A DNA stretch of 64,000 nt from a virus, in the IMG/VR virus record IMGVR_UViG_3300025636_000001, positions 52,878-116,877 of that record; one strand, 5' to 3'. This document shows, piece after piece, positions 1-8,634 of this stretch. The notes under the pieces are model-generated. The model searched no databases. It saw only the letters and a list, made by a program, of their open reading frames with translations, and had not been told where the DNA came from. The position numbers and the translations under genes were made by a program. How positions within the stretch are numbered: position 1 is the stretch's first letter; each line of letters opens with the position of its first letter.

Positions 1-3000
1 CAATCAAGTAAAGACATGCTCTTTTTTGTAGCACCAACCTTAGTAGTTGTTTGTGGTGCTGATTCTAAAGCAGCTAATTCTGCATCATATTTAGCATTAA
101 TTTTGTTAGTATTTGTTACACCTTCTTTAAAATTATCTAATTCATTTAATAATGCAAACAATTCATCTCCTAAAAATTCACCTCCAAAAGGTAAAAGTTG
201 AGTTAGTTTATTTTTATATTTAGAATCAACTACCTTATCTCCATTTACAAAAGACATTTTTAATATTTTGTTTTCTAAATTTTCTTTTGTAGGAATATTA
301 TTTAACTCTTCTTGCCTTCTTTTTTCTATATCAGCTTTTTTAGCTTCAATATTAGTTGTTTGTTGTCTTGGTTGTTGACCACTTTTAGAATCTCTAACTT
401 CTTTAGCTTTTTCTATAAGTTCAGTAAATAATTCATTACGTTCATCTACTTCTAATTTTCTAGGTTTTAATCTAGCTAATACAATTTTACCCGTAAGCGG
501 ATCTTTTATAATACCAACATACCCACCTTTTGACAAAGCTTTTCTAAACATGTTAGACCCTTCTTTGGATTTACTATCAGATGCAGGTGTTGATTCAAGA
601 TCTTTAATAAGCTTCTGTATAAAAGCTTCATTCTCTTTAGGATCTTCAATATCTGTTTCAAATCTTTCTCCTACTGTGTCTACGTTTCTTGTATTAACTA
701 TTACAACCTTATGTCCATCATATGTATTCTGTGCTAGATCATCATATGAGTTATCATAGTTTTCTGTATCCTCATACTGACCACCTGTTACTTTAACTGA
801 GAAACCTAGTTCTTCTAAGTCTGCTATAGTAATAGCAGCATTAGTTTTGTCTTTCATGAACTCATCAATCTTCAAAGTAAAGTAGTCTTGCTTAAGCATT
901 TCATTTCTTAATTCAGAAACGCTTACACCTGTAGGTGTTATATACCTATCAATTACTTTATCTTCAAGCTGGCTAATCTTTACAATTTCTTTTGGATTAC
1001 CGTTTTTAGTAAATCTAAAATGATCATTTCTTATAAAACCAATAGAACCATCCCAATTTTGAGGATAGTCAAAACCATCCATATTTTTAGCAATCTCTTC
1101 TCTTAATACTTCAGGTATAAATACTTCTATTGAATATTTATCACCTCTAACAATAAGCTTGTTTTCAGTTGTATCATCACCAGCTCTAAGAAAATTAGAT
1201 GATTGATTTGGATTTGGTCTTATTCTTATTTCTAAAGCAGAGATTTGCTCAGGAGATAATAAAGACAAAACCTTATTAAGTCTTAGAGCTGAATCTGCAT
1301 CAACTGCACCAAATGATTTAGGATATAAACCATTTACTTCACCTGGTAATAATTTTACAGCATCTGTTGAAAGCTTAACACCTTCAAATGTTTCTTCAAC
1401 CTTTGTATATATGTCTGAGAATCCTGCTTCTTCAACTGTAAAAGATGCAAGCGTTTTATCGTTGCCCTCAAGATCTTTTTTATCTAAAGCAATTAATTCA
1501 AGCTTTGCTGCATTTTTAGCAGAAGTTGAAGTACCAAGAACTACAAATTTATTTCCATCTACATCTTCTACAACATCTAAATTTACTAGCGTTGTACCAT
1601 CAAAGTTAAATGGTGTTGTGTCAGGCATTAGTTTCTTTAATTCATCAAAAGCTTCAACAGCCTCATCAAAATTTGTAAATGCTGCCTTGTCTAATCCAGC
1701 CAATTCCAAAAGATCTCCGGATAAAGTATCACCGTTATTATCAGTTAGAACATATATTGTTTCTCTCAACTCAGAAGCATCTTCATTATCAATAGAATCA
1801 ATACTAGCTATTTCTTTTTTAAGAATATTTACACCAGGTCCTTTATCAGCCCATTCCATTAAAGGATCATTCTCAACAACTGAGTCTAATCCTTCATTAG
1901 TCTCATTTCTTTCTATATCAGCTGCTTTTAATCCAGCAAATTCAAGGGATCTGTATACAAAAGTATCATCCTTTTGATCAAGAATCCATTGTTGAAAGCC
2001 TTCTTCACTTTTAGTAATATTGTTTTTAGCTTGCTCTGATAAAGCTTTATTGCTTTCTGAGGCTAGCCATATACCTTTAATTTTTTCTAACCCTGCAACA
2101 GCGTTAGTTCCTTCTTTTGTATTAATCCAATCTGCTTTGCTAAGTATTGTTTTTTTACCTAACTGTTGTTTTTGTTTATACTTTAAATATAAATCATCCA
2201 ATAACAATTTTGAAAAAGGAGATTCATTTTCTTTTAAAATATCAACACCCTCTTCAACATTTGCAATAGGACTATCAGAAGTTAATTTTAAATATTCATT
2301 TAACTCTGATGTTTTATTTGAACTTGTATCTTTCTGATTAACATCTGTTTTTTCTTCTTCAGCTTTTTTATCAGCATTTTCAGTTTCAAACTTTACTCTA
2401 TTGTAATTATCAATAAGTGTTTGTATTTTCTGATAAAGTTCATTGTTATTAGATTTAAAAACTTTACCAGCTTCAGTATAAAAATCTGTTAATACAGATG
2501 TATCACCAGTCTCCATAAATTTAATGGACTGTTCTGTATCTGCATACACACCTCCGTTTTTATTTTCACTACCTATACCAGCTAGAGCTTCAAGTAAAGA
2601 AACTCTTTCTTGATTTTGAATACCTTTTATGACACTCTTCTTAAAATCAGCTTTAATATTATTAAAACGTGTTAAGAATATTTCACTAAGTCTATCTGAC
2701 ATTTCAGTAAACTTAACATTATCACTAAACATAGAAACACTACGGGCATATACTTGAGCTCTCTTGTCTAAATAACTGTGATCTACTAACTGCTTTACCA
2801 AGTATGATAACTTAGCATCATCAATCATTGCACCTTTTGATACAGCCTCAATATATGATTTAAGTGGAGTTTTTAAATTTTCCATCTTATCTCTATCATA
2901 TACATCTGAGTCTTTATCATATATACCTTCTAGAGTTGTTAAGTAACCAGCTAGAGCTACTAGTTTATCTTCCTTATCAGTAAGAATTTTTTTATCTACA

Positions 3001-5483
3001 TTTTCAGAATCCTTTAAAACTCTTATCTCATCTGACAATAAAGCTATTTCTCTTTGTATAGAATCAACAGCTAACAATGGTGTAAGGTCATTAACATCAG
3101 TACTACCTTCAACTGTTGAAAGTTTTAATGCTTGTTCAATAGCATCTCTTCTGTTTGCTGCAGATTTAAAAGATTCTTTACTAACTAGATAAAGCAAACG
3201 TCCGTGTTCTACAGCACTGTATTTTGCCAACTCTGCATTAAATTCCTTTGTACCTTTATCAAATCTTTTAAAAGCATAAGGGTTTTGTATAACATCAAAA
3301 GATGCATCATAATCTTTTTTAAAGTCCTTAACTCTATCAATTGATTTACCAATACGTTCTTTAAACTTACCAGACTCTATATCTTCTTTTTGATTAGGGT
3401 ATGCTTCTATTAAAGCTTCATCTGATAGTTTTTGTAAGTCTTCTAACTGCTCAATATATAAACCTTCAGTTCCATTAGTAACCATGTGATGAGCATTCAT
3501 AATAAAGGAATCATCCTTACTATCTCTCATACCCAACTCATCATCTTCAAACATGTGCTTATCACCGTCATCTTCAGATTGCTTTTGAGCAAAAAAGTTT
3601 AGTTTAGAAGAGCTCATAAAGTTTTGAGGATCTTTAGCTACTTCTTCAGCTATATTATTAACCTCATCTACAAAAGCATCTCTTTGTTTTTTATACTCTT
3701 CATATTGTTTAGGATCTCTTTTTTGTTGTATGTAATCAGGTAATACTTCAAAGAATAATCTTTGAGGTCCTTGAACCAAACCACCCATTAAAAATCCAGA
3801 TAAAAAAGTTTCAAAACCTTGACCTGTCATTTGACTATTAAAGCCTGATTGAAAAGCTGCTTTTTGAAGATCGTGCCTGTTTGCATTTGGGTTTTCTAAT
3901 AATAATGAATGATAATCAACAAGTCCTTGAGATACACCTTCTTGAAACATTTCCTGAAAACCTTCTCCCAATCCACCAGATGAGTATCTAAGTATCCCAC
4001 CTGCTGTATGTTTGATACTACCTTTAACACCTAAAGCTTTTAACTGATTCCAACCAATTAATTTACCAAATATTGTTTTATTAGATGTTTCTTGAAATAA
4101 TTTACCTGCTGTTTTTCCAGCAGCTCTATTCTTAACAAAGTTTTCTACTGTTGTCCTTCTAACAATATTTTTAGAATTACCAAGTTTATTAAATATTCTT
4201 CTTAGTTGTGGAGAAAATCCACCAAGTGCTTTACCTAATGCTATTTTATTAGTTACAAAAATTACAGGAGCATTAAACAAAGCAGCATTTGAAGCCGCCT
4301 TTAATGCTTCTTCATTAATTTCACTTAATTGATCTGGTGTTAATTGAGCACCTCCGTTTTCACGCATCACTCTTTCAACATTTCTACCAAACATATCTTG
4401 ATATACAAAACCTCCTTCAAGTTTTGATTCGCTTATTGTAAGGTTTAATGCTCTAGCATCTCTATAAAAAGCACCAAACCCTTTTGATGTTTTAGCTAAA
4501 TTACTTAAACCTTTTGCCGCGCTTTCTGTTGATTTAAAAGATTTTAATGTAGCTCTTAATTCTGGTGTAAAGAAATCACCTGCAAGTTTACCACCCGTTT
4601 TAGCCACGCTCCAAAAATCTTTTGCTTTATCTGCTGTTCTAAGTGTAGCTAAAACATCCTTACCAAGCCTCATTGTTCTTGTAACATCAAAAATGTTACC
4701 AATACTTTTAACACCCCTAACAAGGTTTTTACCCGTCCTTGCTAAAAACATAGGTGCCGCACCACCTTCAGTGGCAGCAGTAGCACCGGCTAATACTAAT
4801 TCTTCAGCTAAAATCTCACTAATTGTACCTAAAGTTTGAGCTGCGTTTAAATTAAGATTTATCAAAAAACCTGTTGCACCACCTCTTGTGCTTGCCCCTA
4901 ATCTATTTGCTTCAGACATAGCTGCAGCACCTTCTAAATCTGCAGATGTCCAATAACTTTCATCACCTGAAAAAAGATCACCCCAAGATCTAAATGCACT
5001 TCCAAAACCACTAGAAAAATTAGTCAACCAAGGCATTACTGATCTTTTATAATCATCCCATCCTGTTGTGTTTGCATTATAATAAGATTCCATATCCATA
5101 TCAGGTCTCCAACCTAATTTTTCAAAAGCACCCATTCTTGCATACCTATCATAACCGGAAGATTTAATTCCAGATATAATAGGGTCTTGTATTTTCATTT
5201 GCTGTTCACCTCCTAGAAAAGGAGTTGGAGCATTAAAAACTTTTTTAAATGATTCAAAATTATCAAACCCAGGTTTTGGTGAGTTATGTCTTGACATAGG
5301 TAAATCAAGAGGTATAGCAAACTGATTCATCTTTGGTGCCAAAGATTCTAAATCTTTCATGTAATCACCCATATCTTGAACGCTTTCAACGTCAAAGTCT
5401 AAGTCAAACATTTCATCAATTGGTTTAAACTGAAAATCATCTGGTTGATACATAGGATCAGTTTGGATATTTGAATCTTGCAT
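1..5483 (-). CDS. Giant virion/cargo-type protein, C-terminus beyond left edge
   Basis: An open frame runs from the ATG at 5483 (MQDSNIQTDPMYQPDDFQF) to the left edge without a stop, giving about 1827 residues of an incomplete protein. The N-terminal 400 residues are Gly/Ala-rich with amphipathic stretches (for example around 4860-4740 and 4300-4200), followed by long charged, helical segments. Near the left edge it has a basic-acidic helix IEAKKADIEKRRQEELN (about 300-352) and a partner helix INAKYDAELAALE (about 64-105) enclosing some 65 residues. It is the last gene of the late block, 23 bases after the 1022-residue gene. In crAss-like phages this place holds ejected cargo proteins and the giant virion RNA polymerase; no polymerase DxDGD motif was seen in the visible part, so the exact role is open. 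Confidence 0.85.
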   Translation of the reverse strand, partial: MQDSNIQTDPMYQPDDFQFKPIDEMFDLDFDVESVQDMGDYMKDLESLAPKMNQFAIPLDLPMSRHNSPKPGFDNFESFKKVFNAPTPFLGGEQQMKIQDPIISGIKSSGYDRYARMGAFEKLGWRPDMDMESYYNANTTGWDDYKRSVMPWLTNFSSGFGSAFRSWGDLFSGDESYWTSADLEGAAAMSEANRLGASTRGGATGFLINLNLNAAQTLGTISEILAEELVLAGATAATEGGAAPMFLARTGKNLVRGVKSIGNIFDVTRTMRLGKDVLATLRTADKAKDFWSVAKTGGKLAGDFFTPELRATLKSFKSTESAAKGLSNLAKTSKGFGAFYRDARALNLTISESKLEGGFVYQDMFGRNVERVMRENGGAQLTPDQLSEINEEALKAASNAALFNAPVIFVTNKIALGKALGGFSPQLRRIFNKLGNSKNIVRRTTVENFVKNRAAGKTAGKLFQETSNKTIFGKLIGWNQLKALGVKGSIKHTAGGILRYSSGGLGEGFQEMFQEGVSQGLVDYHSLLLENPNANRHDLQKAAFQSGFNSQMTGQGFETFLSGFLMGGLVQGPQRLFFEVLPDYIQQKRDPKQYEEYKKQRDAFVDEVNNIAEEVAKDPQNFMSSSKLNFFAQKQSEDDGDKHMFEDDELGMRDSKDDSFIMNAHHMVTNGTEGLYIEQLEDLQKLSDEALIEAYPNQKEDIESGKFKERIGKSIDRVKDFKKDYDASFDVIQNPYAFKRFDKGTKEFNAELAKYSAVEHGRLLYLVSKESFKSAANRRDAIEQALKLSTVEGSTDVNDLTPLLAVDSIQREIALLSDEIRVLKDSENVDKKILTDKEDKLVALAGYLTTLEGIYDKDSDVYDRDKMENLKTPLKSYIEAVSKGAMIDDAKLSYLVKQLVDHSYLDKRAQVYARSVSMFSDNVKFTEMSDRLSEIFLTRFNNIKADFKKSVIKGIQNQERVSLLEALAGIGSENKNGGVYADTEQSIKFMETGDTSVLTDFYTEAGKVFKSNNNELYQKIQTLIDNYNRVKFETENADKKAEEEKTDVNQKDTSSNKTSELNEYLKLTSDSPIANVEEGVDILKENESPFSKLLLDDLYLKYKQKQQLGKKTILSKADWINTKEGTNAVAGLEKIKGIWLASESNKALSEQAKNNITKSEEGFQQWILDQKDDTFVYRSLEFAGLKAADIERNETNEGLDSVVENDPLMEWADKGPGVNILKKEIASIDSIDNEDASELRETIYVLTDNNGDTLSGDLLELAGLDKAAFTNFDEAVEAFDELKKLMPDTTPFNFDGTTLVNLDVVEDVDGNKFVVLGTSTSAKNAAKLELIALDKKDLEGNDKTLASFTVEEAGFSDIYTKVEETFEGVKLSTDAVKLLPGEVNGLYPKSFGAVDADSALRLNKVLSLLSPEQISALEIRIRPNPNQSSNFLRAGDDTTENKLIVRGDKYSIEVFIPEVLREEIAKNMDGFDYPQNWDGSIGFIRNDHFRFTKNGNPKEIVKISQLEDKVIDRYITPTGVSVSELRNEMLKQDYFTLKIDEFMKDKTNAAITIADLEELGFSVKVTGGQYEDTENYDNSYDDLAQNTYDGHKVVIVNTRNVDTVGERFETDIEDPKENEAFIQKLIKDLESTPASDSKSKEGSNMFRKALSKGGYVGIIKDPLTGKIVLARLKPRKLEVDERNELFTELIEKAKEVRDSKSGQQPRQQTTNIEAKKADIEKRRQEELNNIPTKENLENKILKMSFVNGDKVVDSKYKNKLTQLLPFGGEFLGDELFALLNELDNFKEGVTNTNKINAKYDAELAALESAPQTTTKVGATKKSMSLLD

Positions 5484-5506
5484 GTTGATTATTTTATTTT
5501 AATATG

Positions 5507-8500
5507 TTATTGTGCTGCTTTGTTTTTCTTCTTCCAAGCTTTCTCTGTTTCAATATTTCTTCTAAACTCTTCCATCATTATTAATTGATAATGATTTACA
5601 AAGTTATCAATATTATGCTTACCTGCAGGTCCATTTTCATCTTGAACTAAAATAGGATCTTGTATACCTGCTGAATTAAACAAACCTGTCTTTGGATCTA
5701 GCTGCATCATTTCCATTGCAACATAATAATTGTTATTATTTTTAAAGACTTTAAAAGACCCAGCTTTTTCAGAAAATGCATCATAGTTATAAACTTTATC
5801 TTCTGATAAATCAATGGCTGTTTGAATAGCTGATACATTATACTGACCAGCTCTTTTTGGATTCATGTCTTGTTCTGATGGTACTAATACTTTAATACTT
5901 GTGTATTCGGGTATTTGTGTAGGATTTAACATTGCTGTGTTTTTACCACCCCCTGTACCTTTTGTTGCACCGGAAAATTCTTTAATATAATCATAATCAG
6001 TTTTAAGAGTATATGATGCAAATGATTTACCATCTATTGTTTCAACGGGATTATATTCTATTTGATATGATAGTTTCTTTGAAGCTGCTGATTTTGGATT
6101 AAGCATTGCCTGTCTACTATCTCTTATTATTTCATCAACAATAAATTTAGCATTTGCATTGTTTTCAACTTCAGTTGCAGATTGAGTCATAACAACTTTA
6201 TCCGCTGACATATCATACTGTCTCTTAAAATTAAAAATCATTTCTTGAGCCTTTTTATCCTTAGCTATAGTACTAACACTAAATGTGGCACCATATCCTT
6301 GATAAGTAAACAAATTACTTTCATTCATTTCTTCTAAAGGAACACCTCTAAAAACAGCTTCTGCTGAAAATGGTTGGAATGTTCTTGACCCACCCATTTC
6401 ATTCATATTTAAAGTACCATTTATAGATTGATTTAATAAACCATATTGTACTTTATAAGCTTCTTCAGCATCTTCCTTTGCTCTTTTTTCTACAAATATT
6501 GTATTTCCAAATAATTCATCTGTCTTTTTACCAAGATAATTAGCTATTCCTGGAAACATGCTTATTTCAATAAGATCTTTACTACCATCGTCATTCCTAC
6601 CATTTCTACCTTCTATGTAGTCTTTACCTTTTATTACACCTTTTTTTGCTCTCTCTACATATTCAGCAATAAAATCATCTTTGGATAAAAGAGCTCTTTG
6701 AGTGTCATCATTTTTACTTGTGATAACAAGCTCAGGCATATTAGCTTCAAGTTGTCTTTTTAATTCTGCACCTTGTTTTGTAGTACCTACTTTTAATAAA
6801 TCATAATTTTTACCAAGAACTGTATTTAAACTTTTTTCATAAGCAATAGATTTACTTTGTCTTCCTTGTATTGTATTATACATACTGTAAGCTTCAACCA
6901 GTTGAGGACTTTCTAAAGCTTTAGGATTATTAGTGGGTAGTTTATTTGTAAGAGTCTTTACAGCATTATCATAATTTAAATCAACTAAGTTTTCATTTCC
7001 TTCTTCTGATAGTTTAGCTTTTATTTGATCATAAGATCCTTTAAATGTGCTACCATCATTGAGTTTAATCTCCATACTATTATAGTTAGTATTTTGAAGA
7101 CTTCCACCCATCTTACTAAGTTGATCTATTTTAAGTATAAAGTCAGTTTTACTTTGATTAGTTTCTTGTGCATAAGCTGCTGCTCTCTGAGCATTATCAG
7201 CCATTGCATCTTCAACCTCTCTAACCTCAGTTGAATTTTTTGTTATACCTGTTGTTGAACCACCAAACAAAGCATCAACTAAATTACCATCAGCTGTTGA
7301 TTGCAATGTTGGATCTAATTTTGCCTTTAATTCTATTTCTTTTTTTCTATTAATGTGCTGTTGCTCAATTTTAGCCATGCTATATTTATGCTGAACCTCT
7401 AATTTTTTATAAGGGTTAGCCGTAATAGTTCTGGAATAATCTTTCATACTATGAGCTTTAGCCGCTCCTAAGATATCAGAGCTGAGGTTATAGTTCATCA
7501 AAAGATTAAAGGCTTTATTTAAAAGCTCAGGATCCTCATCAATATTTATATTATCAACTCTTTGTAGAGTTTCTTCATTTCTTTCAAGAGCACCTCTGCT
7601 TTTGTCATACTGCTCAATAGCTTCAAGCATTGCTTTAGCTTCAGGGCTGTTTGGTGTAACACCTGATGTTCTTTCATACTCTTCCCAATTCTCTTTAGCT
7701 TTTAAAGCTTCATCAAATTGTTGTTTGATAATCTCATTGGCAGTAGCATTTCTTTGAGCAAGATCACTTAACTTATCTTTTGCCCATGCAGTCTGTCCCT
7801 CTAACACAGTAGAGTATAAACCGTTGTCTAAACCTTTTTGAGCAAAGTTTCTAGAATCAACATAACCACTTGCTCTGTAGGCATCCATTACTCTTGGATC
7901 CTCTATTAAAGTTTTTTGTAAAAAATTATATGCACCTGGTACTTGTTGTTTACCATTCTTCTCTCTGATAATCCAATGACCTGTTGGATCTGGAATATCA
8001 ATTTCTACATCTCCAAATCCAGCATCTTTTAAAAGTTTAGTAGACATTGAATATAAATCAACGTTTTCTATATATGTTGGTAGACCTTGCTTTAAAGCTG
8101 CATCTCTATCAGCAGTTTTAAAATCTTCCATTTGATAGTTCAAGTATTGCATACCTGTAGACCAATATTTTTTTCTTTGATCTACATTATCAGAATCTTT
8201 AAATGTCAACGCACGTTGTGCATTTTGTTTATACTGTTTTGTATAAACAAGATCTTTTACAATAAGATCATCCTCATAAAAAGGTTTAAAAACGCTCTTA
8301 GCTGAATCAACATTTTGACGTAGAGAAAGATCCATGCCTGAAATTTGTTGAATCTTTGGTGCAAGTTGATTTGCATACTGATCCCTCATTGCAATTGTAT
8401 CTTCTCTTGATAAATCTGCATATACAACCTTACCATATAAATCACTTAATTGTTTATAGTTGGTATCATAGCGATCCTGTCTTGTATCCAATACAGAAGA

Positions 8501-8575
8501 CAAAAACTTATAGTCTGGTGTAAATGGTTGAATCTCTCTTGAATATGTCTTACTTCCTGGTACGTATGTTGCCAT
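5507..8575 (-). CDS. Large conserved virion protein (probable cargo), 1022 aa
   Basis: The protein begins MATYVPGSKTYSREIQPF and its first 120 residues resemble the N-terminal region typical of large crAss-like structural proteins: a pattern of 'three-hundred-residue helical' sequence with YxxLxxxLxxRQxRYD followed by a run of polar helices and 'MDLSLRQNVDSAKSVFKPF' near residues 97-115. No enzymatic motif, signal peptide or membrane segment is visible. It lies between the 891-residue protein and the giant incomplete gene, in the same orientation, which places it among proteins packed in the capsid or tail for ejection. That role is inferred from position and resemblance to crAss-like cargo proteins, not from a catalytic motif. 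Confidence 0.85.
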   Translation of the reverse strand: MATYVPGSKTYSREIQPFTPDYKFLSSVLDTRQDRYDTNYKQLSDLYGKVVYADLSREDTIAMRDQYANQLAPKIQQISGMDLSLRQNVDSAKSVFKPFYEDDLIVKDLVYTKQYKQNAQRALTFKDSDNVDQRKKYWSTGMQYLNYQMEDFKTADRDAALKQGLPTYIENVDLYSMSTKLLKDAGFGDVEIDIPDPTGHWIIREKNGKQQVPGAYNFLQKTLIEDPRVMDAYRASGYVDSRNFAQKGLDNGLYSTVLEGQTAWAKDKLSDLAQRNATANEIIKQQFDEALKAKENWEEYERTSGVTPNSPEAKAMLEAIEQYDKSRGALERNEETLQRVDNINIDEDPELLNKAFNLLMNYNLSSDILGAAKAHSMKDYSRTITANPYKKLEVQHKYSMAKIEQQHINRKKEIELKAKLDPTLQSTADGNLVDALFGGSTTGITKNSTEVREVEDAMADNAQRAAAYAQETNQSKTDFILKIDQLSKMGGSLQNTNYNSMEIKLNDGSTFKGSYDQIKAKLSEEGNENLVDLNYDNAVKTLTNKLPTNNPKALESPQLVEAYSMYNTIQGRQSKSIAYEKSLNTVLGKNYDLLKVGTTKQGAELKRQLEANMPELVITSKNDDTQRALLSKDDFIAEYVERAKKGVIKGKDYIEGRNGRNDDGSKDLIEISMFPGIANYLGKKTDELFGNTIFVEKRAKEDAEEAYKVQYGLLNQSINGTLNMNEMGGSRTFQPFSAEAVFRGVPLEEMNESNLFTYQGYGATFSVSTIAKDKKAQEMIFNFKRQYDMSADKVVMTQSATEVENNANAKFIVDEIIRDSRQAMLNPKSAASKKLSYQIEYNPVETIDGKSFASYTLKTDYDYIKEFSGATKGTGGGKNTAMLNPTQIPEYTSIKVLVPSEQDMNPKRAGQYNVSAIQTAIDLSEDKVYNYDAFSEKAGSFKVFKNNNNYYVAMEMMQLDPKTGLFNSAGIQDPILVQDENGPAGKHNIDNFVNHYQLIMMEEFRRNIETEKAWKKKNKAAQ

Positions 8576-8634
8576 AATACTAAATTACTAAAATTTTATA
8601 AGTTTTAAAAACTTTTTCAATACACTTTTTGAGT

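Noticed and set aside
1411-1977. Plus-strand open frame of 188 codons inside the giant left-edge gene
   Set aside because: It is the reverse-complement shadow of a well-formed minus gene; Ser/Phe-rich composition is the usual antisense artefact. The same holds for other plus frames below 54 kb.
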